A DNA stretch of 64,000 bases from Cladobotryum mycophilum (taxonomy: Eukaryota > Ascomycota > Sordariomycetes > Hypocreales > Hypocreaceae), in assembly GCA_036429605.1 (NCBI GenBank), contig JAVFKD010000002.1:3472001-3536000 (forward strand), read 5' to 3'. This document shows, piece by piece, positions 24,059 to 35,069 of the stretch. Every line of letters starts with the position of its first letter. Position 1 is the first letter of the stretch. The translations under genes and the position numbers were made by a program. Under the pieces are notes generated by a model, which saw nothing but the letters and a program-made list of their open reading frames with translations, was not told the DNA's origin and did no database searches.

Positions 24059-24706
24059 GCTTATTAAAAACCAGCTTCTTCATTTGGCTTCTTTTTTCTT
24101 GCGTTTGATGCCGGCCCCACTTACTAAAATGGACAACAAGGTCCTGGTTCCTATAAAAAAGAGAGTACTACGATACGATAAGTTTCTTTAGACAAAGGCG
24201 TGCTGTTCTATCAAACGTGATTGCAACCTCTTTATGCGGGCCTGGTCAGAATTGAGCGTAGCGAGCAAGCCTACCTAAGCACGGATGGCAGTGCTTGCCG
24301 AGGTGATTGTGGCATTCGAAGACAAAAACTCCAATCTTAGAAATGAAAAGAGGCGGGCAAACAGGGTTTCGGCAGGTCTAAAGATCCGACTTCGCTATAG
24401 AGCTGTTGTTCAAAGGGCTCAAGGCGCTCAGAACATCCTGTTTTAGTGATTTGGAATTTGTGATTTGCCCCGAGGCCGAATCTGGTCACTCAGGCGCTCA
24501 TCTATGACAGGTTGACTTTGTGGGATCACCAACCACTACGATGGATGAACGGAATATATATCGCAGCCTAATTCCCTTTGTTTACTTTTAATTAACATCA
24601 TACATCTCAGAGACTAGAAACAGTTTGAGAATTTATTTTAAATAACTTTCTTCATTTCTTCAATTTTTCTTTTAGTTTTGATTCCCATCTCCAATCGGTA
24701 ACCATC
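24059..24706. other. Intergenic, promoter of the glutathione transferase gene
   Basis: No gene seen. The last 100 bases are T-rich and purine-poor, as in a fungal 5'UTR. Confidence 0.4.
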
Positions 24707-25686
24707 ATGGCTGAACAAGACGTCAAGGTCACTCTCTACTGGTACGTCACCAAAACTTATGCCGAGGCATCTTTAGAGGGACCATTGGCTTTACCCAATA
24801 CCCTACCTGTATCCCTTGCACATGCTCTTTATGCCCCAGCAAAAAGCTCACAAAAAATGAATTGTTCACAGGCTCGATCAATCCCGGTCTCAGCGCATTC
24901 TCTGGCTTCTGGAAGAACTCAAGATTACCTATGACGTAAAGGTCTTCCATCGAGACAAGACCACCAAGTTGGCACCGCCAGAACTGGCAAAAGTACATCC
25001 ACTGGGAAAGTCGCCAGTCATCACTATAACACCCCCGGTGATGGAGCAGAACCCATTGTTTTGGCCGAGAGCGGCTTCATAACACAGTACCTCTGCGAGC
25101 ATTTCCCCGAGGGGAAGCGCATCGTGCCCAAACGTTGGAAAGATGGCATGGAGGGTAAGATTGGTGGCGAGACGGAGGAGTGGCTGCGCCATGAGTATTA
25201 CCTGCACTACACCGAGGGCTCCTTGATGCCATTCCTCGTGATGAGTCTCGTAATCTCCCGTACGTGTTTTTTTCTCGTCCTCCTACACTCGGAATATTTG
25301 ACTGACCCCCCGGAATAGAGCTGAAATCGCCAAGTGTGCCCTTCTACCTCCGCCCCATCACAAGTGGAGTAGCCGACCGCATGTACGCGGGCTACGTCTT
25401 CCCCAACGTCAAGAAAAACCTCGAATTCTTGGAGGGGCAGCTAAAGTCCTCTAGCGGCAGATATCTGTGCTCCGACCAACTGACCGCGGCGGACGTCCTC
25501 ATGAGCTTCCCGCTCATGGGTGGCAAGGAACGCTTCGACAATATGGGCCAGTTTGAGGGCGGCTCATGGAAGAATGCATTCCCTAGAGTTTTGGAGTATA
25601 TAGAGCTCCTTGAGAATGAGGAAGGGTATAAGAGAAGCGTGGCCAAGATTGAAGAGATTGACGGGCAGTTTGCGCAGTCACTGTAA
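24707..25686 (+). CDS. Glutathione S-transferase, Gtt1-like (frame break at a C run)
   Basis: Cytosolic glutathione conjugation or peroxide detoxification. Exons 24707-24741, 24872-25259 and 25319-25686, with introns of 130 nt (GTACGT...TCACAG) and 59 nt (GTACGT...AATAG). The thioredoxin-fold half shows 'LYWLDQSRSQRILWLLEEL' and 'PPELAKVHPLGKSPVI' (the cis-Pro region); after it comes 'LAESGFITQYLCEHF' and an all-helical C-terminal domain with 'YLHYTEGSLMPFLV'. The frame breaks in the C run at 25032-25036 (CACCCCCGG). As written translation ends at 25080-25082, but the conserved frame continues one position earlier, so one base is missing. The exon total is 791 nt, one short of a multiple of three. 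Either an assembly error or a recent pseudogene. Confidence 0.85.
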
Positions 25687-26055
25687 TCGGGTTTTCACCC
25701 AAGACTAGGCTGTATGTAATATATTATCAATGAAAGCTAGTTCCATTACATCGTACGGAATTGTTATCCATTTTGAAGGCCTAGAATTGTGAATATTTTG
25801 TTCTCAATCCCTGAAACCTGCCTAGGGATCCATATTTTAAAGCTCCAAGTTACTCACATTGTGATCGAGATGCATTGAAGAAAGGTCTGGCCCTTTGATT
25901 GGCTGCACACCTCGGTCAGCGGTTGAACTGCCCTTGGGCTAGGCCCACTCACCTCAAAAAATGGTTCAACACTTCCAGATTCAAACACTCAATTCCACGA
26001 ACCCCCGCCGCGGCAGGTTCTCTCACCCACCCATTGGGCATTTCGCTTCGGCGCA
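25687..26055. other. Intergenic GST to PPR gene
   Basis: 369 bases of 3'UTR and promoter between two genes in the same direction. No gene seen. Confidence 0.5.
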
Positions 26056-28584
26056 ATGTACGCATCAAGAGCAATATGTTCGAGATGTGCTTCACAGCTC
26101 CGCCCGGCGCAGGCTCGGCAACTGGGCGCCGCAGCTTTATTTTCTGCATTGAGTGAATCCGCAAACTCAGCAGCCGCTCAAGGTCGTGAGAATGAGGATG
26201 GTAACCGGCGAGGCGCAAGTATTGGTAGGGGAGGCCATCGGAAGCCCTTTTCTCAAAGACAGCATTCCCCCAAAAGGTCTGAGGATTCTGCTGTCGCTCT
26301 CTTCAACGACGTGGTGAAGCCTGGATCAGGCAACCGGTCACCAAGAAAACCGAGGTCATCTTCCTTGAGTGAGTGGGAAATCGCGGCAAAGATGAAGGAA
26401 CTCACAGAAAAGAATGTCCCGGCCACGGACAAGTTGCGACTATTCCAGACCGAAATCTGGCCCCATTTGAGAGAGCATCGTGGCCTGCCTAAGCATCTTT
26501 CTGTCTCTACCAATCATTTCATGTCCGATATCTGCGACGAAATGGCCCGGAACGGAAGCACTGGGAGAAGCGTTGCATTGTCCCATATATGCGGCAAAAT
26601 TGGCAAGTGGGATTTAGACATCAGAAACCAGCTTGTTCTCAACATTTGCCACGCCTTGCTCTATCAAAAGCAACCATCAGCTAGTCATGACCACCTTATG
26701 AAAGAGCTTATCGACATGTGGAAGCATATTTCGCAGCTACGACGAATGAGTACCCGGCAAAATGCATCATCCCAGTTTGTCTTCCCATCAATAGACGAGG
26801 TACTCAAAGACATTGGCCAACCCAGTGGTACTCATATGCACCCTACGGCCAAAGCTTTGACATCCATTTTCCTCCAGTTTCATCCGGACCAGGCCCGTGA
26901 TATTGTCCCAGGCCTCTTGGCCACCATTGCTATTTTATCAGACACCAGATATACCAAGCAGAGTATTCAGATGGAAGCAGCACCTCTCTTAAACTTGGTT
27001 GCTGCAGCCTTGAAAAATGATGGAGCAGTCGAGTCCTTCATCTCCAGCACCTTCGACGACCGCGTTCGGTTCCCAAAATTAAAGTTGGAGGAACTTCGGG
27101 CCTATGTCACCAGCCAATGGCCCGCAGCCACAGAGATGCTTTACAAGCATGATGCTTCCTGGAGACAAGGACTGGTTTCTTCTAGTGGTTCGAGTTCAAC
27201 TCCTGTTGGAATGATGGAAAGACTTCATAAACAACTTCGAGCGGCTTACCAGACGCGCAATATAGGGGCTGTTTTGGGCCTCTGGCAGGACGTCAAGGGA
27301 CGCCTGGAGGAACACCCGAACCTTGCCCAGCAATTGCGGAATGATACCGAGTTTCTCGATGAGTGGATTTTCGTCTGGTGTGCCATCCGGAAAGGGGACA
27401 GGGTGCAGGAAACTCTTGATTTGATGCAAAGACTTCAGGTGCGCCCAACCATAAGAACTTATACGAACATGATGCACGGATGGAAAATATGCAAGGATAC
27501 CGAGAAAATTGAGGCTCTTTGGGGGAAACTGGTAGATTCGGGTGTGAAGCTTGATGCTTTCATCTGGACGGAACGCATATCGAGTCTTATTGAGGCTGGC
27601 AAACCGCAGGCCGGCATTCAAGCACTAGCAGAAATGCAGGCTCTATGGAAGTCTGCAGTCAAGAAAGAAGTACCACACACAGCTATTCAGCCCAACATTG
27701 AGGTTGTCAATGCCACCTTCAAGGGCCTCATCACGCTGGACCGTAGAGCCGCCTTCGAGGTGCTTGAATGGGCTGGTCGAGAGCAGATTGAACCCAATGT
27801 GCGGACCTTTAATATTCTTCTTCGAGAAAGCTTCCGAAACGATTCGACTGATGACGTACAAAGCCTGTTGAAGTCGATGAACAAGCGGGGCATCGACCCA
27901 GATGAAGCTACGTTCACCATCATTCTTGAGGAGGTACTTGGAAGCATGAGCGGCGCCTCAGCTAGCGAACAGGTTCAGGCTGTACACTATGTCTTTGATG
28001 AGATGAAAACCGCTGGTCTCAGGCCAAACATGCAGACTTACGGAAAGATGCTCTATGCCGTGGCAGAGCTAGCTACTGGAGCTGACGAGACCATTGATGC
28101 TGTGCTGAAGCACATGCGCGATGATGGCATCTCTGTCACGCCGCACATGGTTACTATTCTGATTGAGCGTGCAATGAACCGCGACCCACACAATATTTCC
28201 GCTGTACACGGCCTGTTAAAAGAGCACGGCTTCAAAGAAATCGGCCAGGGCGATCAGACCCTCTGGGAGCGAGTCATGAGCGCACACGCCATAGCTGGTG
28301 ATACGACTGGCGGAATGGCCATTTTCAACGACCTCGCGCAAGCAGGACGGCCGGTCACCTCCTTATCATGCCTAACAGACATTCTCAGGGCACTCATCAT
28401 GGTAAACCAACACGATGAGGCGCGTAGTGTTGTCAGCGTAGTGCTGAACCATAAGACTAAGAACAGGGAAGCGTCAAATGATGGGAGGTATTGGCGCCAT
28501 CACTTCTGGTTCATGGCAAAAGATAACGGCCTGCTGAACCCGGACGACTTGCCGCCACAACTGCGAAGCGAGGCACGGGGTTAA
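26056..28584 (+). CDS. Mitochondrial pentatricopeptide-repeat (PPR) protein
   Basis: An intact 842-residue intron-free frame. The N-terminus is basic and Ala/Ser/Arg-rich with few acids (MYASRAICSRCASQLRPAQA), typical of a mitochondrial presequence. From about residue 440 to 780 there are degenerate 35-residue PPR units with the 'xxxP(N/T)xxTYxxMMxGW', 'EPNVRTFNILLRE', 'GIDPDEATFTIIL' and 'GLRPNMQTYGKMLYA' pattern, where residues such as N/T/D at the repeat ends read RNA bases. Fungal PPR proteins of this type act in mitochondrial mRNA maturation or translation; the exact target is unknown and I do not assign a name such as cya-5. The gene is convergent with mtw1. Confidence 0.88.
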   Translation: MYASRAICSRCASQLRPAQARQLGAAALFSALSESANSAAAQGRENEDGNRRGASIGRGGHRKPFSQRQHSPKRSEDSAVALFNDVVKPGSGNRSPRKPRSSSLSEWEIAAKMKELTEKNVPATDKLRLFQTEIWPHLREHRGLPKHLSVSTNHFMSDICDEMARNGSTGRSVALSHICGKIGKWDLDIRNQLVLNICHALLYQKQPSASHDHLMKELIDMWKHISQLRRMSTRQNASSQFVFPSIDEVLKDIGQPSGTHMHPTAKALTSIFLQFHPDQARDIVPGLLATIAILSDTRYTKQSIQMEAAPLLNLVAAALKNDGAVESFISSTFDDRVRFPKLKLEELRAYVTSQWPAATEMLYKHDASWRQGLVSSSGSSSTPVGMMERLHKQLRAAYQTRNIGAVLGLWQDVKGRLEEHPNLAQQLRNDTEFLDEWIFVWCAIRKGDRVQETLDLMQRLQVRPTIRTYTNMMHGWKICKDTEKIEALWGKLVDSGVKLDAFIWTERISSLIEAGKPQAGIQALAEMQALWKSAVKKEVPHTAIQPNIEVVNATFKGLITLDRRAAFEVLEWAGREQIEPNVRTFNILLRESFRNDSTDDVQSLLKSMNKRGIDPDEATFTIILEEVLGSMSGASASEQVQAVHYVFDEMKTAGLRPNMQTYGKMLYAVAELATGADETIDAVLKHMRDDGISVTPHMVTILIERAMNRDPHNISAVHGLLKEHGFKEIGQGDQTLWERVMSAHAIAGDTTGGMAIFNDLAQAGRPVTSLSCLTDILRALIMVNQHDEARSVVSVVLNHKTKNREASNDGRYWRHHFWFMAKDNGLLNPDDLPPQLRSEARG

Positions 28585-28786
28585 AGGATTAGATACGTGA
28601 GAATGGGTACGAAAATCGGAAGGAATATGATTTGCTTCAGAAGAGGTATTATCTTGCATCATATATACTTCTCGATTGTTGATAGACAATTCCCCTCGAA
28701 TAGAACCACAGTGATATCAAATAAAATCTCATACAAAACCTTGACTTTGCGCCATAGATATCTCCTAGTCTACTATTATGGCGTAT

Positions 28787-29903
28787 TTACGATTCATCCA
28801 TGGCATCGCTACTCTCTCCCACCGCAGCAGACGAGTTTGGACTGTCCTTTGTCCCGCCAAGAAGAACTACAACTTTTTCCAAACCCTCTACCTCACCTTT
28901 ACTTAGTCCCCGCCCTTCACCCTGCCAGTCCCCATCGCGGATGTCTCCCCCAGGGCCAAGCTCCAAGCCACCCACCGTCTCGAGATACTTTCTCGACGAG
29001 GACTCGATAAACTCGGCACGCTCGCGACGCCATGACTTGGCCTTGCCACCATTCTCAGGATCCGTCACCTGCACAAGATCCGGTAATAGCTTTTGTAGTG
29101 ACTTGGACAACGAGCGCACAGACTGAAGTTGTGACAATGTGAATTCCGTTGTTGTGGTTATGGGCTGATCTCCACCTCCTTCTTCCAACCCGCCCTTATC
29201 GCGCAGGAATCCAAAGGGAGCTCCACCGGCCGTAGCAACTTCCTCGTTCTTGACGCCTTCGCCACTTGGTTTTACACCCAAGAGACTGCGCAGCTTGTGT
29301 AATAGGACCTCATTTCTCGCCTTTTCCGCCTCGAGAGCAATGTTTAGTTTTTGACTGGCTTGGAGACGACGCCGTAGGGCGGTGATGGATTCGGGTGTGG
29401 GCTTGTCTTCTTGTTGTTGCTGCTGCAGTGCGGAGGAAGACGGGAAATCCAATCCCTCGTAATGCGAAAGGCGCATAAACGGCTGATCCTGCGCCCTCAC
29501 GTTGATGATATTCTGCATGACATACAGCTCAAAGATGTCAAAGTTCTTGTCAATGGAGGCGTTCAACAGCGTCTCGAGCTGGTGCGTCCCGTTTTCTATC
29601 TCGAGCTTGGAGGCCTCGTCGGGGGGTAAGTCGGATTCGGGGTCGGCATTTTTGGATTTGGACTTCTTGGAGGCGAAGCCGAGTTTCTGGGGCGGGATGG
29701 AGAGGAGGAGGCGTTCCACAGAGTCGAGGGCGCGGTCGGCGAGGACGTTGACGGTGTTGATGATGTCGTCGAGGAGAGACTGGCGGGGTAAGCATATTGC
29801 GGGGGGATGATGAATATGGAGACCTGGAGATGGACACTTACAACAGGGGGTAGCTAAAATGCTCTGTTAAGAGCTCATAGTCTGAATTACTTGCTGCGGC
29901 CAT
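28787..29903 (-). CDS. mtw1: Kinetochore MIND complex subunit Mtw1/Mis12 (frame break in exon 1)
   Basis: Mis12-family subunit that links the centromere to the Ndc80 complex; essential in yeast. Exon 1 is 29903-29842 and encodes 'MAAASNSDYELLTEHF' and the conserved 'YP' before the junction. Exon 2, 29779-28787, begins with 'SLLDDIINTVNVLADRALDS' and carries 'VERLLLSIPP' and 'ELYVMQNIINV' in the Mis12 domain, then a coiled coil (residues 130-175) and an acidic C-terminus. The 62-nt intron (GTAAGT...CGCCAG) is unambiguous, but exon 1 is 62 nt and phase-mismatched by one. One base is missing in the G run at 29846-29850 (C run on the coding strand), where the family has 'YPPV-SLLDD'. It is divergent from the next gene. 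Confidence 0.88.
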
Positions 29904-30480
29904 GGTGGGATGTGGGATGTGGGAGATGGTAGGTGGTAAATAGAAAATGAAGGTATGGCAGTGGTTTCACGACGCGATGGGACGCGTCTCAATTAAGAGA
30001 CACTCTCGCAGCGCAGCAAATTGAGCGTACAAATGCAATCACTACAAGTTCAGTGCGATTGACCAATTACAACTCAAGATCCCGCAGAATCATGCTTCTA
30101 AGCCCATGGCATGCAGAATCGTCTTTGAGATATCGCAACCTATCGTTATCTCAGCAAAGGCAGGGGAAAAGGCCATTAGAATTGGATTCTTCGACGTGGG
30201 GCAACGTTTCAGCGGTCCCTGACAGGTTAGAGACAGCCTTACGTCATCCCACCCTTGCTCCTGGGCATGGAGGAAGGATGCTCCAATTTTAGCAGCAGCG
30301 GAACGGACAGTGTCTCCAGTTGTCTCCAGTGGCTCCATCCCTCCTTCTCCAGGGTTCTGTTTCGTAAAACGACAATCTCCATATTCTCTCCTGACTTTTC
30401 ATATCCCCCTGTCGCATGCAACTCTCCTCCCTCAACAACCACTCATTGAATTCATAGAGAGAAGACATCGAGTCGTCGCA
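29904..30480. other. Divergent promoter region mtw1 / proline-rich gene
   Basis: 577 bases between two outward-facing starts, with a short direct repeat (GTTGTCTCCAGTGG type) near 30310-30330. No gene. Confidence 0.45.
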
Positions 30481-31690
30481 ATGTCGAAATACAAGGATAT
30501 GGCAATGGACAAGGCGTCCGGTCTCAGAAGCGGCGCCTCAAATCTGAAAGGCGGCGTCAAGGGCAAAGTGGTAAGTTAAACCTCTTCCAGTCCGAACCCG
30601 CGAACCATCAAGAGGCCGAAGCTCACCACGATATTTTCTCTCTCTTTCCAGAACGGCGTGTTAGGGCGCAAGACTGCTGTCGATAACAGCAGCGCAGACC
30701 ACGTCGCCGCACCACTCAGTTCCCTCCGCGATCCATCATCTTTTGCGCCTCCCCCAGGCGCACCAACTCTGGCCTCCCGGCTCCTCAACAGAACGTATCA
30801 GGGGGAGGCTATTGCTCGAAGCACCGCCCGACGAAGAAGAAGAAAGACCCCCGTCCCTGCCGTATAGAATGAACACTACGGGACTGGCGACGAATCATCT
30901 ACCTCCGCCGCCAACACGAAGAGCCGGAGCCAACGAAAGGAGTCCGCCTTCGTACGATTCTACGACGGGAACAAAGAGGCTCCCTCCCCCTACCCCTTCA
31001 CCGGCTTCTTCGATTGGCTCCGGACCGAGTCTACCTCCCCGGTTGCCTCCTCGCTCCAATTCACAAAGCCCAGAAAGGATTAGCCCGCTGCCCGCTCCCG
31101 GCACCTTGAATCAAGGAGCCATCAGTCGGCTAGGTGCGGCCGGAATATCAGTGCCAGCCTTTGGCATTGGTTCTTCGAAGCCAAGCAACGACGACGCTTC
31201 TGGCCCACCGAAGCCTCCACGGCCAAATGCTCCACAGCTCAATACACTTCAGAATCGATTCTCCAAACTAGGAACTTCTTCTACGGAATCGGTAGCAACA
31301 CCACCTAATGAGGGAACATCATGGGCGCAGAAACAAGCTGCCCTCAAGACCGCATCGGCCTTTCAAAAAGATCCTACATCTGTTTCATTCGCCGACGCCA
31401 AGGCTGCAGCCAGTACAGCAAACAACTTTCGTCAACGGCATGGCGATCAAGTGGTAGCGGGTCTAAATACTGCAAATAACCTAAATCAAAAGTATGGAGT
31501 TGCAGACAAAGTCGGAGGGTTTGCATCACAGAATTCTAGTGCTCGGAATTCCGCCTCTTCTATAGCTACGGCCGCATCGGGGGTAGTGGGCAAGAAGAAG
31601 CCGCCTCCACCTCCTCCCAAGAAGAAGCCCAGTCTTGTTAGTGATGATACGCCGCCACCAGTTCCTTTGGCGACAAGACCTACATTCTAG
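30481..31690 (+). CDS. Proline-rich conserved fungal protein (two frame breaks)
   Basis: Exon 1 is 30481-30570; the 81-nt intron (GTAAGT...TTCCAG) is followed by exon 2 from 30652. The N-terminus is 'MSKYKDMAMDK' then 'SADHVAAPLSSLRDPSSFAP', a block I associate with a conserved Pezizomycotina protein of unknown role. The rest is dominated by polyproline ('HLPPPPTRR', 'SLPPRLPPRSNS', 'KKKPPPPPPKKKP'), suggesting SH3/WW-type binding partners, perhaps at cortical actin. The frame must shift twice: at the C run 30751-30755 and at the G run 30801-30805. One added base at each gives a continuous reading through 'EAPPDEEEERPPSLPYRMNT'. As written the first frame ends at 30867. Function unknown; AIM3-like is only a guess. 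Confidence 0.72.
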
Positions 31691-32022
31691 ATATTAGGTC
31701 AACCTTTCAGGTTCTTTTTCCCCTTCTGGTTTGAGGCGTTTTCTAGTGTATTCTGTTTGATCGACCATCCTTAATGTGTATTTAGATCATTATTTTTTAC
31801 TTTGGTATGCTCCAAAGCAAGCTGCTTTTTCAGTGTTAGATACGGGGTCACGGAATCCCACAACAAATCGAGGATCAGATAATTCGACTCTGAACTTTTT
31901 TTTATTCATCTCTTCCTGTTTGCCTACTATCTGACTGAGATTTATGCCATGCGCCAGGAAACCCAAGTTTTTTTTTAGATCTCCAAATATGAAATAGGAG
32001 AATAAACTCGAAAACACTACGC
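31691..32022. other. Convergent intergenic region
   Basis: 332 bases holding both 3'UTRs, A/T-rich with T runs near 31897 and 31969. No gene. Confidence 0.5.
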
Positions 32023-32872
32023 TTAGACCTTGGTCACCTTGACACCGTGCTTCCAGACGATGACATAGGGAGTGACACCATCCTCACGGTAGTTGAGGAG
32101 GACAACCCTATAGGGAGAGTTAGTATTAGCGGACGGGAACATATTGATATGAGGCGACCTCAGGAAGCTGAGAGAATGACAACGTACATTGCATCGGGGT
32201 TCATAGTCTCTCCAGTATAGAACTCGAAGTCCTTGAATTTGGGGACAAGCTTCTCCTTGACGTATTTTTGAGCACCGTTGGTGAATGCATCAACCTCCTC
32301 CTTGCTTTTTCCTTGTGCCTCAAGGGCAGCCTTGACAGCCTTCATGTAGCCTTTGTATAGAAAGTTAGTGGGTTTTTCTTGCAAGAAAGTAGAACAACTT
32401 TGGGCGACCGACCCTTGAGGTAGGCAAGGTAGCTCTTCTTGTCGAAGCTGGTGCTTTGGAGGCGGAAAGTGCTGAGGATGTTGTTGACCTTGACGGCCTG
32501 GTCTTCAACACCCTCCTCATCGCCGCCCTCGGCGGAAGCATTGGCACCGGTGTCTAGATAGTACAAGTTGATGTTAGTTTGATGTTGGTTGTGTACTGAT
32601 GTGTACATGGACGAAGAAGGCGAATAGACGCACCGACGTTGACGGCCTCTAGAGTGATCATGGCACAGTCAGCCTCGTAAACGATGCCGTCAACCTCCTT
32701 GGGGTCGAAGGAGTCCGAGATGATCTCGTCTCCGGAGATGATATCCTGTTGATTGCGGGGTCAGCACAAATGGGTTCTCTTTTTTTGGCGGGGTTCACCA
32801 CCACAAAGCGCATGGACTGCGGGATCAGAGGGGGAGGGGACGAAAGGGCAAACTAACATAGAAGAGAAGCAT
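32023..32872 (-). CDS. tma19: Translationally controlled tumour protein homologue (TCTP/Tma19)
   Basis: Small abundant Mss4-fold protein associated with ribosomes, growth and stress. Five exons by hand: 32872-32858, 32745-32634, 32553-32413, 32350-32188, 32107-32023, giving 516 nt and 171 aa, the usual family size. The introns (112, 80, 62, 80 nt) all restore frame; the third has an unusual GTCGGT donor. Signature segments are 'DIISGDEIISDSFDPKEVDG' at the N-terminus, a flexible 'GANASAEGGDEEGVED' loop, 'KVNNILSTFRLQSTSFDKKS', and the C-terminal 'MVVLLNYREDGVTPYVIVWK'. The first exon is only 15 nt (MLLFY), where many relatives read MIIYKD or similar. It is divergent from sur2. A G10 run lies in its 5' region (32919-32928). 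Confidence 0.96.
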
Positions 32873-33917
32873 GATGGCGGCTGTGAAGGCTAAAAAAGGC
32901 CTGAGTGATTATAAAAATGGGGGGGGGGATATGAAGAGGCGGAAGAAATGAAAAAAGAAGAAAAGAGGCGACGAGGATGTTGGAGATAGGATTGGAGGGG
33001 GGAGGAAAGAGAAGAAAAAAAAATAGAGGCGTCTCTCGATAATAAAATTCGAAGCGGGAGGTGGGGGTTTTGCGCGCCAAGACGAACCACCAAACAGAGG
33101 GGATTATTTTTACACGCTGCCCCGCCACGAGGAAAAACACAAATTCCTAGGCAGGTAGTTTTATCTTTCTAGGGTAGGTCTCACGGCACTCGACTGGCCT
33201 GGCACGGTGCTAAATTCTCAACATCCTGTCTAGATGGTGGTGCTGGTAGGCAGATAGGTACCTACTAAGCTAGTAGGTGTCCGGAAGAAAAACCACCTAG
33301 CACATAAGGCTGGTACCGCGCGGCGCCTTTGGCACCAGCTGTAACCCTGGTACCCTGTTGTAACTCTGCCTGCACCCTTGGCACCCCAGCTACTTTTTCT
33401 CCTACTGCTTGAGGTTATTAGGGGTACGGATAACTCACGGTAACCGTTAAACATCTCCGAGCTTCCGATCCAGATGGGCAGGGACGGACGGACACCCGCA
33501 CTTTCTTTACCCCTGCATCATCTCTCATCTCCCCTCCATCATTCCATTCATCATCCGACTTCTCCTTTTTTTCTTTTTTCAACGACACCAATCTCATCAT
33601 CCAAGGCAGAGTTGGCCACTCTCATTAATTGTCTTGGAGTGCTTCATATTTTCATTCTGTTTCTTTCCTTCCTTCACTTTCCACTTGCTACTACTAATAC
33701 TACTGCTACTACTACTACTATTACTATTACTTGACAATTTTTTTTGGGTTCGGCTGAGCTCTCTTCTTTCATCGTGCGCACGCGCAAACAATCGTCATCG
33801 CATCGCACTGTATCGCCTCTCGCGTCATAAAAGCTTAATTGCATGATAACCGGTCTGATTGCCGTGCTTTGCGCACCATCGGTTAACGCATCTCGTTCAT
33901 AATCGTACACATATATC
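32873..33917. other. Divergent promoter region TCTP / sur2
   Basis: About 1 kb with purine/pyrimidine asymmetric tracts (AGGAGGAAAG-type near 32990-33020, CTACTA repeats near 33690-33735) and a cluster of GGTACC/TACC steps near 33255-33420. No gene is supported. Confidence 0.45.
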
Positions 33918-35069
33918 ATGGTCAACCATTCATCCGCCGCAGCGGCTTCCGCAATGGCGAATCATAGTCTCTTCGACGCGACTCTGCCGCCGCTGCCTTC
34001 TTACAACCTGGAGCTGAAGCCCAACTTCTTCCCCTGGATCTCCGACTTTGGCCTATCTCTGATCCTCCCCGTCATCGTCTATTGGATCATGTCCCTCGTG
34101 TTCCACCTCGTCGATGTCCTCGATCTGTTTCCCCAGTATCGTCTACATACACCCGAGGAGATCTTGCGCCGGAACCACGCGACACGATACGAGGTTGCAC
34201 GCGACGTCGTTATTCAACAAGTTATTCAGGTTGCCACTGGCGCCGCCCTCAGCATGTTTGACGAGCCGGAGATGATTGGCAAGCAGGAATATGATATCGC
34301 TGTCTGGGCTACCCGTGTCCGTCTTGCCCAGCGTGCGCTGCCTGGTGCGCTCGGACTTCTCGGACTCAATGCCTCAGCCCTCTCCAAGAGCATTTCTGCC
34401 TCGCATCCTGTCCTGGCAGGTGCTCTTGCTGGTGGTTATTATCCCATGGCCGCTGAGTCAGGAACTCCTACATTCGCTGCCTGGGAGATGGTTGCTGCCA
34501 ACATCATCTATCACCTCCTGATTCCCACTATACAGTTCTTCTTTGCCATCTTCTTCCTCGACACCTGGCAGTACTTCCTCCATCGCCTGATGCACATTAA
34601 CCGCTGGATGTATAGTAAGTTGAGCTAATAATCTCCATCTCAGGATACGTGTATAAGCTAACCAGCTACTTTAGCCACCTTCCACTCCAGACATCACCGT
34701 CTTTACGTCCCCTATGCGTATGGTGCCTTGTATAACCATCCTTTTGAGGGCTTCCTCCTTGACACACTTGGTGCCGGAATCGGCTTCAAGGTTACGGGCA
34801 TGTCGGTTCGCCAGGGCATCTGCTTCTTCAGTTTCTCCACAATCAAGACCATCGACGACCACTGCGGCTATGCTTTCCCATGGGATCCCCTTCAGCTCAT
34901 TACTAGCAACAATGCTGCCTACCACGATATCCACCACCAGACATGGGGCATCAAGGCAAACTTCTCACAACCATTTTTCACATTCTGGGATACCCTCCTG
35001 GGAACAAAGTATACTGGCCCTAGGACAGATCGGTTGGCTGATAAGAAGCGAACTGAAAAGGCTAAATAA
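33918..35069 (+). CDS. sur2: Sphinganine C4-hydroxylase (Sur2, fatty acid hydroxylase superfamily)
   Basis: ER membrane di-iron enzyme converting dihydrosphingosine to phytosphingosine. Exons 33918-34614 and 34675-35069 with a 60-nt intron (GTAAGT...TTTAG); 363 aa. There is a transmembrane segment at about residues 48-68 (LSLILPVIVYWIMSLVFHLV) and another around 'IIYHLLIPTIQFFFAIFFLD'. The three histidine boxes are complete: HRLMH (222-226), HSRHH (236-240) and HDIHH near residue 320. The central Ala/Gly/Leu insert (about residues 135-185) is a loop that varies between species. Start in good context (ATC ATG G) preceded by an A/T-rich leader. Confidence 0.95.
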
